Source: Epiperipatus broadwayi
Taxonomy: Eukaryota > Onychophora > Udeonychophora > Euonychophora > Peripatidae
Direction: 5' to 3'
NCBI GenBank assembly: GCA_028023455.1
Contig: JAQFVV010012395.1
Span: 4,092,001-4,156,000, forward strand
Length of the DNA stretch: 64,000 nt
Both the position numbers and the translations under genes were made by a program. Below the pieces are notes generated by a model, which searched no databases, was not told the origin of the DNA, and saw only the letters and a program-made list of their open reading frames with translations. Shown piece after piece: positions 48,180 to 60,734 of this stretch (positions within the stretch are counted from its first letter, which is position 1; every line of letters begins with the position of its first letter).

Positions 48180-50260
48180 AAGTTTTAGCAATTGGTAGGA
48201 TTTTCCATAGATGTCTAGATGGATAAGCTATTTTATTTAAATCTTTAAATGATATGCCAATGAGAGATCTGATATTATACTGATATAATAGAGCAGCATG
48301 CTCAATGGTATGATCTGTGAAAAATGACTGTTTGACATATGAAATTGAAATAAGCAATGGGATTGGAGCAGGGATGGCACTAAATATTGGATTAGTAAGT
48401 CTTGCAATATATATTGTGACTCTAATATATATTACAAAAGATTTGGAGCATATCAAATTGAGTTCTCTTTTGCATATGGGAATTCAAGTTGTTCTGATGG
48501 ATAGAAGATGTGAAGATAATCCCCAGATGTATGATTTTATTACAGACATAAGTTTGTCATAGGCCTTGTTGAAAAGCTGCATCCATAAGCTATAGTAGGC
48601 AAATATTCCACTAAGAATATGATTTATTATGTGAACTTCCACAATGGGATTTAGCATTTTTGGACAAAATATATCCACTTTTGTACTAAATGTGTTCATA
48701 ATGAGATTATTTAAAATGATGGCTCAGTTGCATTTTAGATAGGTAATTGAGATGCCAAGAACGGATGAAGGGTTGTCCTTAAAGCAAGATTTGTGGTCTG
48801 TAAATGGTTTCCACCAATACAACTTGCACACATGTATTGTGGAACCAGTTGATATTTAAAATATTCAGAATGATGGAGATGTTGTGGAGGCCTCTGAAGA
48901 TTATCAGGACACCATCAATGAAGAATACTACTTGGACACTGGTTTCAGGATGAAAAAGATCTTCAGTGAAGTATTCTATTTCCTTAATCAGAGGATTTAT
49001 ATAAATTGCAAATAGCAATGAGGCAAGTAGTAAATCCTGTGGGATTTCCATGATTATGTTCGAAAGGATGTCAACAATTACATATAACTCTTTAGTTTAA
49101 TTATTCTATTAGTGAGACATTTCTGGATAGCAATTATCAGATTACTGTGTCCAGACAGAATGTTTGTGTAGTGTAGTGAAAAGATAATTCCAATTGACTA
49201 GATAAAAAGCTGTCTTAAAATTAACTTGGCATGAAACATAATGTGTAACTTTGTTCTCTTTAGAAAACAAGATTGATTTTTGTATTAAAAGAATAGCTTC
49301 AGAGGTTTAGCAAATGTTTACTGCTTAATGGTAAGTTGATAGTTTTGGCAGAATAAGTTCACTTAGTTTTTTTTTAAATTATTCTTGCAAAGATTTTTTG
49401 ATCAATATCTTCAAGGGAAATAAGATGCAAGTTGTTTACAGAAGGGTATATTGTGTTTGATTTTTTTCTGAGACAAATTATTATGTTGGCCAAAATATTG
49501 GAAATGCTAAGATTTCTGGAGTCTAATTGATTCAAGCATTTATGTAAAACAGGAATTATGATGTAGTCAAGATGCTTGCAAACATATTGCTATGTAATAA
49601 AATTTTCTGGAGAAGATTGTGTACTGTAGTAAATACTAGAAGATATTGACCATTTCTATGCTCAAGAATTTCCATGTCAATATTAGACCCAAAAAGGAGA
49701 ATGTCATCTTTTTAAAAAAGTTGGATTGGAAAGGTTTGAGATGGTAATTTACAGTAATTCTTTCAAGCTTTGGGAGATTCAGTATTATTTTTTTTAATCT
49801 ATGTGCTTTAGCATTCTGATTGTATAGCACGATCAACTGCTTTGCTCCATTTTGTAATCTACATATAAGAATTCATTTGTGAAATGGTTTACAGAGTTGT
49901 ATCTATGACTTCAACGTGTTGTTTTCTGAAGTTATTTGAGTGATAACTTGTTAATCAGTTGGAGCAGTGGTTGTTTTAAAATTTTTTTATGGCTAACCAA
50001 GTTTCAACTGGGGAAATATACTGCAACTAATGATAGCAATAACTATTAGAAAAGACATCTATAGTTAATTTAAATTCCATAGGAAACTGACATTTAAATG
50101 TAAACTTACAGAATGATGTGCTATTTTGATATCTACATAATTTGAGTCTTAAACAAACATGTTCTGAAAATGAAATGCTGGATAGATATATTGAAGGTTT
50201 AAAATTGGATGGAGATACCAAAACAAAAAGTGATCAATGAGAGATTAACATTGCCCTTCA
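48180..50260 (-). pseudogene. Heavily decayed LINE (endonuclease end, RT and C-terminal region)
   Basis: Read on the minus strand from about 50260: an endonuclease-end-like IDHFL...SEH pattern (about 50200); a linker with LYNQNAKAHRLKK (about 49810); an RT entry region with NQLDSRNLSISNILAN, where NYRPISILP is usual (about 49520); AFYLVNWN, formerly a KAFD-type motif A (about 49220); PQDLLLASLLFAIYINPL, motif B (about 49040); FFIDGVLII, where FADD is expected, so the catalytic Asp pair is lost (about 48925); then thumb and C-terminal segments to about 48180. Many stops and shifts. The order is that of an APE-type LINE with a single RT ORF; the clade is perhaps CR1/jockey-like but uncertain. 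Confidence 0.65.
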
Positions 50261-52226
50261 ATAAATGAAACTGCCTCAGAAGGATACAAGGATAAAAGTA
50301 GTAGCAAGATTAGTTGATTAAGTTTAGAATGTAAGTAGAAGGCAATTCATTATAAGAGCAGTTGAAGTTGCTACAAATAATAGTTATTCCAGATCGATGT
50401 AAGATTTTTATTTGGGCAATGAGGAGTGTCTTTGTTACATTTTAGACTTTTGGCATAAGTATATTAATATGAAGCACAACTGCTGTGGTTTATGACTAAA
50501 GAGTACTATGTTTAATTTTGTTTATAAAAATTGTGTATTTTACAAAAGTCCTACATCCTGCATTAGTCTGATGTTTAATTTGTGTATGAAAGTATGGTCT
50601 TTATTTAGAGGATTTATGATAACTAGTTGAATTGATGAAATTTTTGGTTAATGTTAGGATAAATATATCACAGTGATGATTCTTTAAAAATTGAGTTAGC
50701 TCTTGTTTATAATATTACTATTTTAAATAATACTGCAAAACACCTCTCCCTTTAAATAAATCCTGATGTCACTCAACAATATCCAAAAACCTAAAACCTA
50801 CATAGAAAAATTATATACCAGAAATTGTAAAGAACATAAATATAGAAGCAATAATCTAATTGCATGTAGATGATTACATTTAAGAAATTGAGTTTTTAAT
50901 AGTTTATTATAATTTTTTTTCTATGACAATATCAAATTCTAATCATTGCCAAATTAATTCTAAATGAGGTCATTTGTTTATTATTTTATTGTATTTAAGT
51001 TAAATATTTTATGGACACTGTATATAATTTACTTTGACTCATTACATTATACATTATACATTTAATCTCCATATAGATCTATATATGTCTATATGATACA
51101 TTTTATTATGCATATATTCGTGATTGACTCAGAGAATCATAAGATAGCTCTTTTCATAAAATTCAACTTTTTATTTAATTATAAAATATATTACTAAATA
51201 TAGAATCAAATTAACATTAAAAGAAATATATTATGTAATGATGAATATTAATAAATTTAATTAGATTAAAATCAAAAAGATTTTTTTAATTTCAGTTAAT
51301 ATAACTATTACAACATTTTAATTCCCGCCTCTATATAAATTATTCTATATTAAACCATAAAAATTCACCTTTGAGATCTAGCCTATAATGTGAAAGTTAA
51401 AATCTATAAAATAAGTTATCTAAAAATTAAAAAAAAAAAAAACAATCGTGAAAAGATAGAGTCATGTACAGAATAAAGTTTATTTCATTTATATACATTA
51501 ATATTTATTGTAAGACAAATCGGTATTTTGTAAGATTGTATATACAACATTATAAAAATGATATTTCTCGGTTTTAATCTATTTTTAAAAACCATTTATA
51601 TTGGTATACATTGTAATATTTATTCAATCATAATATGACCACATCTATCTTAAAACACCTATATATGTGTAAATATAGTTTTTAATATATCTTTGCTATA
51701 GATATATTATATTTTATTGGGTTGCAAAGGTATGAAAAGAGATACGTTTATTCACTTATATACTGACATGAATAAAATATTAACACAATAAATCAAATGA
51801 TCCCTTAGGAATATTCAGTTCCAAGGGGATCATCTTTACATATAATAAAGTTAAAAAATAGATATAACCAAATAAAAATATTTACTATCATTCCATAATA
51901 TAAACTGTAATATATCAAAAATTTGTCTTAATATTTGTACTAAAAATAAATGATATAGCAATCTCATTATTATCATAATCATTTTTAGTATTTTATTTAT
52001 CCAAATACATACATGTACTTTTTAAATTAATTTTAAATAAATAATAGACCGTTTAGATTTAAACATTTAAATATTTCTCTGGCTTATAAAAAATATTAAC
52101 AATATACAAATATCTGTCTGTCCCATACATATATATTCATGCTTATTTATATTTTAATACATATATATATATATTTGACCCCATATATTTTTAATCATCA
52201 ATATTTTCATATATATATATATAGTG
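50261..52226. other. AT-rich stretch without recognised genes
   Basis: Very AT-rich with several short TA runs (about 52151-52172, 52211-52222). No gene or dispersed repeat recognised. Confidence 0.45.
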
Positions 52227-52839
52227 TAATTAGAAGGAATTTGAACTCATATTTTCAAGCTTCCTACATATATCCACTCCATATTATGCAATCGATACAC
52301 ATGTGAAAAAGATAGGTGATCAATATACTATTTCATGCTGAACCAGCACTCATCATTTGGTCCAGATTATCATCTCCCACATACATATATAATCAGTGCT
52401 TAGCTTATATTAAGATAGCAAATTTTCAAAATTTTAATGAATATGCTTTAATTTTCCCCACCCTCCAACTCTTTAGCCATCCATATCATTGAAAATCTAA
52501 TGATGGAATGGTCAAAGCTCTTGTTGATACCAATATTATTGTCATACCCATGTTGACTTTAAGTCACTCAGTCCCTCATGTATAGGACTTTAATATGTCC
52601 ATTTAAATTCACAGAAGAGGGATGGGCAGTATTGAAATCTATTTACTATCTTAATATAAACTGAGCATTGATTATGTATATGTATGGGAGATAATGATCT
52701 GGACAACTGATGAGTGCTGATTCAGCATGAAATACATATATTGGAGGTTGTTTATCTTTTTCACATATATGTAATCATGTGTATTGATTGTATAAAATGA
52801 AGTGGATAGAGGTAGGGAGATTCAAATCCCTTCTAATTA
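52227..52839 (+). mobile_element. Fold-back element A6 (complete)
   Basis: A 613-bp element with arms of about 200 bp. TAATTAGAAGGAATTTGAA at the left is matched by its reverse complement at 52820-52839. The arms share ATATCCACTCCAT, GATACACATGTGAAAAAGAT, TTCATGCTGAACCAGCACTC and ATATTAAGATAG. The unique middle (about 52430-52640) includes CCATGTTGACTTTAAGTCAC. It is the reference copy for family A in this window; non-coding. Confidence 0.8.
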
Positions 52840-52869
52840 TATATATTGTTATGATAAAGAATGTAAGGG

Positions 52870-55275
52870 TGAAACATGAGGAGATAGGAAAACATCATCC
52901 CCATTGAATGCAAGTATAAAATGAATAAAATGTATAAGGAATTAATAAGGAGCATGAGAGTCAGCATGGACTAAACAATATATAGTTATACTATTAATAA
53001 TAATACTAATATGCTATAATATCACCAGCAATTATTCTAACAATAATCATCAAGCATCCCTTGTGACTGGATTTAAAAGAGATATAAACAGGCTAATCAT
53101 CCATCCATTGCCAAACCTATGGCAAAATATACAAACATTTATATGAATGCATATATTTAAATGCTAAAATATCTATCCTAAAAATAATAAAAAAATATAC
53201 TGGGACACTGATACATGCTGATCATTATCGATGCTTACTATTGGTGTACAGACCCACTATAAATTTAATTTTCTTTAAAAAATAAAATGCAATGAATGGA
53301 TTTTAAAGGTGATAATTTTGTCAAGCATTGGTGGCCTAGAGGTTAGCATAGCTGCCTTCCAAGCCCGGGTTCACTTCCCGGTCAATGCTTTGACATATAA
53401 AAAAAAAAGGTGACAATTTTGCACCATCCAGATAACTATCTGAATGTCCAAACACAAACACACGCCCACATTTACATAAACTAAACATTATTGCTCAGGA
53501 CTAAGCAAGGACTCAAGGGACTGTGATTGTAAACAAGAGAAAACAAACATATTTAAACCTATTTCAGTATTAAATAACTTCATTGGAATAGCTAAAACAA
53601 TGATAAATAAGTTTATTAATTAGAAATAATAGCAATAAATATAAGTACTGTATAAATATAAATACATCATTCTGATGTTGATTTACAAATAATAGAAAAT
53701 ATGCTATAACAGTGTAATTTATAGATATATCAATATAAGTTTACATGCCACACACATATATAAGCACAAAGACATGCTAATTTTATATTATATAATAATA
53801 TAAAATTAATATATTCTAATTGTCAATAAACTAATAAAAAATAAGTCAACACAATGACTGTTTTTATATATATGAGTATGCATGTAAATGTGTGCACACC
53901 CTGGCATTTATATCATACTGATATTTCATTTCTCAATAATAAATTTATTAAATCCATATATCCTATTATTATATTCTCATCAGACATAATTAAATCAACA
54001 TTGAAAGCTTATGTAAAGCAAATGTACACATACTGTGCATTCTATCATAAAATAAAATATTTGATAGTAATTTTAAATATTATCTTATTAATAGAATTAT
54101 TAATACATTACTTTTAATTGTAAATAAAAGTTATTAAAAGAAAAGATTATCTTTAACAGTCCAATTTGAAAGTTCTTTTAAAAATCTTCTTCATTTAACA
54201 ATATTTGAGACAGATTTCTGAGTTGACTTTTCTAATTCCAAAATAAAATCTTTTATGAATGATAATTGGAAGAAATCCTCTGGAGACAAACTAATCATTT
54301 ACTCTCATTTTCTACCCATATTTTCTTTTTAGTTAGATAATTTAGCTAAAAGTTATTTATTTTTAAAACTTATAAATTAAATATTTAATTTTAACTGCAA
54401 AGTTGAGTGTTAGAAATAATGTCATTTTCAATAGATATATTCTACTGACCAGTTAATATCTTTTCATAAATTAGATCTCCTGCATACATAATATATATAT
54501 AATTGGAATAACTTTGTTTGCCCTTCTTTGAATACAGATGAAACAGCATTTATACAAAATATAGCACAGTAGTATCTCAGTAAGCTGACCTATTCTAATC
54601 ATGTCCCTGACAGAGTAATAGACTGAATTAATGACATATTTGGGTTAGGCATACATTAGATAAATGTGGGCCGTCAATCAGCCCCAATTAACCTCTATAG
54701 TTTGATGGACTTCAGACAGGCAAGCAGTCTAGTACACATACATAGGTTATGAATATCAGAAAAGCTGTCCCTTACTTCCATGTGATTTCAAACATAATTA
54801 ATATTAAACTAGCTGCAGATGGTTTGCACTCTATATTTGCCTTTTCTTTATGACTTAATAATGTATAGTCTATTATGGAATTTAAAAACAGGGTAATTAA
54901 GAAAGTTTCTTTTTTTTAATCTTAGTCAAATTTTATCTTGGTCAAAAAAAAAAGTTATTAACTCTTTTCAATTTACTTTAATCAAAACCATTTTTTTTTT
55001 CTAAAATATTTCTTAATATTTCAAGCAAAAACAGATAGTAGAATTTAAAATCAAAGTATATTATAAGATTAAAACTGTTTTCCAAAATAATGTATATTCA
55101 TCAAAAATAGTTTTAATTAAAACTACTTTTTTAATTAATCCAATTAAAAATAGGTGAATTTTATAATTACTATAGCTACAAAACGAAAACAAGTTTCTTT
55201 TAAATTTTTTAAAATCAAAATCAGAATTAGATAAAACATTAAATAGACCTTTTTGATATTTGATTTAAAATATAA
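52870..55275 (-). repeat. Family U non-coding repeat, copy U3
   Basis: Reverse-complement counterpart of U1/U2. Landmarks from left to right: AAAACATCATCCCC (start), CTTGTGACTGGATTT (53071), ACATGCTGATCATTATC (53212), CAACACAATGACTG (53847), AATGTGTGCACACCCTGG (53887), AACAGTCCAATTTGAAAG (54156), ACTTCCATGTGATTTC (54774), AACTCTTTTCAATTTACTTT (54960) and AATAGACCTTTTTGATA (55242). It carries a SINE1 insertion at 53321-53408. The right end abuts fold-back A7. Non-coding. Confidence 0.75.
53321..53408 (+). mobile_element. Short tRNA-Gly(UCC)-like SINE, copy 5, inside U3
   Basis: TCAAGCATTGGTGGCCTAG, then AGCATAGCTGCCTTCCAAG, B box CCCGGGTTCACTTCCC, then GGTCAATGCTTTGACATAT and an A tail. The 7-bp acceptor stem GCATTGG/TCAATGC is still pairable, but the segment between anticodon arm and B box is shortened, so it cannot fold as a full tRNA. 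The flanks GGTGATAATTTTG and GGTGACAATTTTG are a 13-bp target-site duplication with one mismatch. The homologous site in U4 (about 60165-60175) has no insertion. Complete at 88 bp including tail. Confidence 0.92.
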
Positions 55276-55283
55276 TAATTTAT

Positions 55284-55540
55284 AATATATAGAGTATATG
55301 AGCACAGACTTTCACACCACTCACCATTCTATCTCAAATCATTGATATACTTGAACACACATATGTCAAAAAGATAAATAATCACCAATATTCGTATTTC
55401 ATGCTAAAAATAGCAATCATCAGTTGGTTCAGATTACCATCTCTACACATATATGCAATAAGTGCTCAGATATACTTTAATAGACAGGCTTCAATCTACT
55501 CCACACTCCAATTCTTGAACCGCCCATCCAAATAAAAAAT
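55284..55540 (+). mobile_element. Fold-back element A7 (left arm and middle)
   Basis: AGTATATGAGCACAGACTTT, ACTTGAACACACATATGTCA, TTCGTATTTCATGC, AGTGCTCAGATATACTTTAA and CCATCCAAATA in family order; the right arm is missing. It lies between U3 and the 3' end of the RTE-like LINE. Confidence 0.7.
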
Positions 55541-55719
55541 TATTATTTTGTCATTAATCTGTTAATCCAATGTATAGATTTTAAATAAATATTTACAAGA
55601 AATTTTATATGAGCTCATTTCTATTTTTTTTTAATTTATAAGTGTGTGTACGTGCGTGGACACTATGTTGTTGTATGCCATAAGACATTCATCATCAACC
55701 ATTATCAATCTACTGCAGG

Positions 55720-56640
55720 ATAAAGGTCTCTCCAAGTTTAATCCATCTTCTCCGATCTTTAGCTTCTCTTCTCCACAACACCCCTGCACATTTTCTTATT
55801 TCATCCATCCATCTCACATGTGGTCTCTTTCTGGGTCTTTTACAATCTCTTGGAATCCAGTTTAAAATTTCAATTGTTCATCTATTATCATCTCTTCTAA
55901 CAATATGTCCAGCCCAACTCCATTTCAATCTTTTAATTTTTTCAATAAGGTCAGTAACACCTGTTTGTTGTCTTACCCATACATTGCGTTTTCGATCTCT
56001 TCTTGTTACTCCCAACATACACCTCTCCATACTCCTTTAAGTGGTCTGAAGTCTCTGTATTGCTCTTCTATTAAATGTCCAAGTCTCAGATCCATAAGTA
56101 AGAACTGGTAAAACACATTTGTTAAAAACCATCCTTTTCAAACACATAGGCATATTTCCTTTTAGTATCAAGTTATTTCTACCAAAAGCACTCCAACCAA
56201 GTTTAATTCTATGATTAATTTCCTCCATTATGTTTCCATCTGTATTAATAATCTGACCAAGGTATTTGTAACTGTTAATTTCTTCTAATTCTTCATAATC
56301 AATCTTTATTTTTATATTTTGAGCAAATCGATTAAACATTACTTTAGTCTTTTTAACATTTATCTTTAGTCCTACTTTTCTACTTTCATCTGCTAACTCC
56401 TGCAACATTTCCTGCAGCTCTGAAGCATTATTTGCAAAAACAACTACATCATCTGTGAAATCTAAATGACTTAAATACTCTCCATTTACTTTCACTCCTT
56501 TAGTTTCCCATTTTAATCCACAAAATACTTCTTGCAGCACTGCTGTAAAGAGTTTTGGAGATATGGAGTCACCTTGTCTTACACCTTTCTCAATGTTGAT
56601 TTTTCCAGTATCATTATGTAATCTAATTGTTGCTGTTGCA
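55720..56640 (-). pseudogene. RTE-like LINE: reverse transcriptase C-terminal half and tail
   Basis: Continues with GVRQGDSISPKLFT (about 56560-56600) and the open frame 56540-56037. That frame carries LDFTDDVVVF (FADD-type catalytic motif with Thr; both Asp present), GLKINVKKTKVM and YKYLGQI. A TAA at 56037-56039 replaces a codon expected to be Gln. Reading through, the tail has LKWSWAGHIVRR, a TGA where Trp is expected (about 55887), PRKRPHVRWMDEIRK and RRRWIKLGE, the characteristic end of this LINE group. Degraded copy 2 at 17.7-20.1 kb shares the same segments. Confidence 0.88.
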
Positions 56641-56643
56641 TTT

Positions 56644-57276
56644 TTATAAATATTCTTTAAAATATGACAATATCCTGGATCTATACCTTGATAATTTCAA
56701 TGCTTTAATCACTGAAGAAATGTGTATAGAATCAAAGGCCTTTTCGTAATCTACAAATCCAAAACATAAAGACAACTCATATTCGTTTGTCCTTTCTATG
56801 ACTTCTCTCAATACCTGGATATGATCTATTGTACTAAAACCACTTTTAAATCCAGCTTGTTCTCTTGGTTGGTGGAAATCCAAAGTTCTCTGTAGACGAG
56901 TTGTAATTATCTTGGTAAAAATTTTATATAAAACTGATAAAAGGCTGATAGGTCTGTAATTTCTAATATCTTCTTTATCACCTTTTTTAAATATTAATAT
57001 TATTACTGCATTCTTCCAATCTTCCGGTACATCTTTATCATTTAGACATTTGGTATATAACTTTGCTAAAATTGTTTCTATTTCTTCACCTGCTTCTTTT
57101 AATATATCAATTATAATTCCATCATTTCCTGGAGCCTTTCCTTTCTTCATACACTTAATTGCATGTCTCACTTCTTCATTTAAAATTCTGGGCAATTCGG
57201 AAGATGTAATAGATATAGGAGGTACTTGTTCTTTATTACTATATAATTCTTGATAAAAATCTTCTACCAATTTCAT
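56644..57276 (-). pseudogene. RTE-like LINE: reverse transcriptase, N-terminal half
   Basis: A 210-residue open frame. RT motifs in order: GKAPGNDG (46-53), WKNAVIILIFKKGD (87-100), NYRPISLLS (106-114), EQAGFKSGFSTIDHI (139-153) and FVDYEKAFDSI (174-184, motif A with catalytic Asp). A one-base shift near 56697 throws the last 20 or so residues out of the normal frame before the RQGD motif. It follows the endonuclease frame directly and was part of the same polyprotein. Confidence 0.9.
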
Positions 57277-57292
57277 GATGTCATCTCTCTTT

Positions 57293-58654
57293 TTAGTAAT
57301 AATTCCATCTTTTTTTTTTTATTGCAGATATAAATTTCCTACCAATACCAAAATGTTGTTTAACATTTTTGAGACTTTTATTTTCTTCTACAGCTTTCCT
57401 TGCTATTTCACAGTTATACTTTCTTATATCATTTTCAACTCTTTTCCATACCATTTTACAAAATTTGAGATATTCAATTCTTTTTAATACATCATTTTTG
57501 TATATCTTCATATTCCTTCTTTTCTTCATAAATTCTCTAGTCTCAGTAGAAATTTTATTAGTCAATTGCTGCTTTTTTCTACCAGCTATGTTTGTTGCAG
57601 TTTTTAAAAGTGTATCAGTTATTTTCATATTAATTTCATTCAAATCTGTATCATGTTCAAAATCTCCTAACACTTGAAACCTATTTGTAAGTTCTAATTT
57701 AAATTCATTAGAATGTTTCTGAAGATTAGGAATATCAACTGTAAATATTGTTTTTCTTAATAATTTTTGTCTCTCTAGTTTTACATTAACACGTAACTTA
57801 CACCTTACTAATCGATGATCACTTCCTGTGTTAAATTTATTAAGAACATTACAATCTTGAAATATGTATTTTCTGTTAGTCAAAATATAATCCAATTCTG
57901 CTGTACCTTCATTTGGATGCTTCCATGTCCATTTCCTTTTAACATTTTTCTCAAAAAATGAATTCATAATATAAAGTTTTTCTTTTTCTGCAAACTCCAC
58001 AAGTCTATGTCCTCTCTCATTTCTATTACCATAACCAAAATTACCTACAGCAAGTTCATCTTTCATTTGTCTACCAATTCTAGCATTAAAGTCTCCCATA
58101 ACAATTTTAAAATGTTGTTTACTCTGATCAAAAGCCTTTTGTACATCCATATAAAAATCTTCTACTACTTCATCACTATGAGAACTTGTTGGGGCATAAA
58201 CCTGAATTATCTGCATTTGGTATCTGCTATTAAGTTGTATAACTAATCTTGCCACTCTGTCCGATACACCATCAATCTCCACAATATTGTTCTTCCACTT
58301 TTTATTTATAATGAATTCTACTCCACTTGTATTTCCAATATGTATGCCTTTATAATAGAGTATATGTCCACTTTTTAAATCAATTGTTTCTTCTCCTTTT
58401 CTTCTAACTTCACAAAGTCCAATAATGTCCCATTTAATATAAGACAGTTCTTCTTCTAATTCTTGCAATCTTCCTTCACTTGAAAGTGATCTGCAGTTGT
58501 AAGTACCTAAATAAAAAGTCATCATCAAATGGCAGCCTGGGTCCGCAATCAGGGGATTCTTAGCACCCTCCATCTTCGGCCACCAACCGCTGCCTTGGTT
58601 GGTGACTTTACAGCCTCCTGGGAATAAGGGCCATGCTTTATTTTTGTCTGTCAT
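57293..58654 (-). pseudogene. RTE-like LINE: APE endonuclease region
   Basis: A 453-residue open frame. AP-endonuclease motifs are all visible: TYNCRS (residues 51-56, Asn), CEVR (81-84, metal-binding Glu), QVYAPT (151-156), GDFNAR (187-192), DYIL (255-258) and GSDHR (277-281, catalytic Asp-His). The domain nicks target DNA to prime reverse transcription. The methionine at 58654 gives about 45 residues ahead of the domain, so the true start could lie a little downstream (MMTFYLGTYN). The frame breaks in an A run (about 57308-57319 on the plus strand as T) before the RT. Catalytically intact by motif, but separated from its polymerase. Confidence 0.9.
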
Positions 58655-58890
58655 AATTGTATATATGTATTGGAAAAATATTTATCATTTACACAAACAT
58701 TCATTCTGCCTTATCAGGCACTGAGAAGAAAAGACCATGGTGTTTCTTGATCTTAAACTCAGAGGTAAAAAGCCAATAAACTCACCACACTGGCTAATGC
58801 TTGTTGGTGAGCAGCCCATCCATGTTTGTATACTATATGAATAATCACATAATAATAACAGCTGCAATGACAAGAACGTATTCCTCATCT

Positions 58891-59714
58891 TGAAAAAAAA
58901 AAATGAAGCACCTTCCTAATAATATCTAAATAATATACCTACATAATTAAAACAAAGTTCATACTTTAAACCATGTACTCATCACATTTTCCAGAGATTC
59001 AACTGGCATCTGACAGCTATTAAAATAAATAGTGATTTACAATCCTTAGATAAAGAATCTAATCATTGGACTATAAATACACAATGCAGCATGAACGCCA
59101 AGAGAGTTACCTCAATTCAGATGCTATAAGTTATCTGCAATCCTTGATATGAAATAATAAAATCTTGCAAGGCTTTACTCCTTTGAGTCTCAGAGACTGG
59201 AATCATGAAACAGGCCTATGTTAACTATACATGAAAAACAGCTTCAAATGTGTCTTGCTCTTTTTGAGACTTAGAGGCAGGTGATTATAAACATGAAAGT
59301 GGGTTGGTGTAATGTCAGAGATAGAACACTATATGTAGTTGCATGAAAACATTGTATCCTCAAGCAAATGGCAAAATCCTTCATCCATCGCTAGTACTAA
59401 AAGTCTAGCTAAACAAACTCCAACAGTTAAAAGCTCAATCCAATCTTCTAAAATCGTCTTTGCTTCAGTTCTACTTTAAATGTGAATTCTTTTTACATTT
59501 ACATTAATATCATCATTTTACAACCTATAAATCAATTATATATCATTAAACCCACAAATTTTATATATTCTCGACACATAAAACACAGAGTTTCTCAGGT
59601 GATATATTTGAGATCAAAGTTGTGTGATTTTGTATATTGGCCACTAGAACTTGATCATCATCAGGCCACAATTGGGTTTCCCTCTACAATGATGTGGAAT
59701 TTAGAGTGTGTCAT
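58891..59714. other. Unassigned DNA
   Basis: No gene supported. The 5' UTR of the RTE-like LINE may reach into the left end. Confidence 0.4.
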
Positions 59715-60734
59715 ATAGAGATGAGAAAACAACATCATCATCCCCACTGTATAAATAAAATATAGAAAGAACAAATATAAAAGAAATAAAAAATCAGCAT
59801 AAAATAAAATGTCATTACAACAATTATACAAATAATAAGTTAGATCATCAGTATTACACAAGAATAATCAAATCATCAATCAACAATCATCTCGTGCGAC
59901 TGAATTTAAAAGAGTTACATTATAAACAGGCTAATTATCTAGCTACATCCAAACTTAGAGCAAAATATACAAACATTTATTTGAATGTGCATACTTAAGT
60001 ACTACAGTGTCTATCCTAAACGTAATAAAAAAATAATACTAAGATACTGACACATGCTGATCATCATCAGTGCTCTGATCATAGAGTACTATGAATGTGC
60101 AGGCCAACTATAAACTCAATTTTCTTTAAAAAAATAAAATACAGTGAATAGACCTTAAAGGTGATACCTTTGCACTATCCAGAGAATTATCTGAATATCC
60201 AAACACAAACACGCACCCCTACATTTACATAAACTAACCATTATTACTGAGAACTAACTTGGGAAACAAGGACCTTAGGGACTGAGATTGTAAACAAGAG
60301 AAAATGCAAACATATATTTTAAACCTATTTTAATATTAAATAACTTCACTGGAATAATTTAAAATGATAAATAAATGTATTATTTAAAAATAACAATATA
60401 AGTAAAATTAAGGTCTGTTAAGTTCTGTATAAATATATCATTCAGATTTTAATTTACAAATAATAGAAAACACACTATAACACTGTACTTTACAGCTATA
60501 TCAATATAAGTGTACATGACATACACATATATAAGCACACAGCTGTGTCCATATAATAATATAAAATTAACATATTGTAATCATCAATAAACTAATAAAA
60601 AATCAATATATTTTAATAAGATACATAATGATTGGCTTTACATATGAGTATGCATGTAAATGTGTGCACGCACCAATATTTATATCCTAGAGACATTTAT
60701 TAAATCAATGAGTCTGTATTATTATATTCTCACC
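59715..60734 (-). repeat. Family U non-coding repeat, copy U4, left part
   Basis: Parallel to U3: AAACAACATCATCATCCCC (start), CGTGCGACTGAATTT (59893), ACATGCTGATCATCATC (60053), CACTATCCAGAGAATTATCT (60172), AATGTGTGCACGCACC (60659) and TATTATTATATTCTC (60717). U4 lacks the SINE found in U3 at the corresponding point and is interrupted at 60734 by a large insertion. Confidence 0.75.

Larger units (their letters stand above)
55687..58890 (-). mobile_element. RTE-like LINE, nearly full length
   Basis: About 3.2 kb on the minus strand with one ORF of roughly 990 codons when lesions are ignored: an APE-type endonuclease, RT, and a C-terminal region ending at about 55720, then a short 3' end with GGTTGATGATGAA. 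A single ORF of about 1,000 residues, very short 3' UTR and trinucleotide-like tail match the RTE clade (established knowledge of the clade; assignment is inference). Two frameshifts and at least two nonsense codons make it non-autonomous. The 5' boundary is uncertain. Confidence 0.85.
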
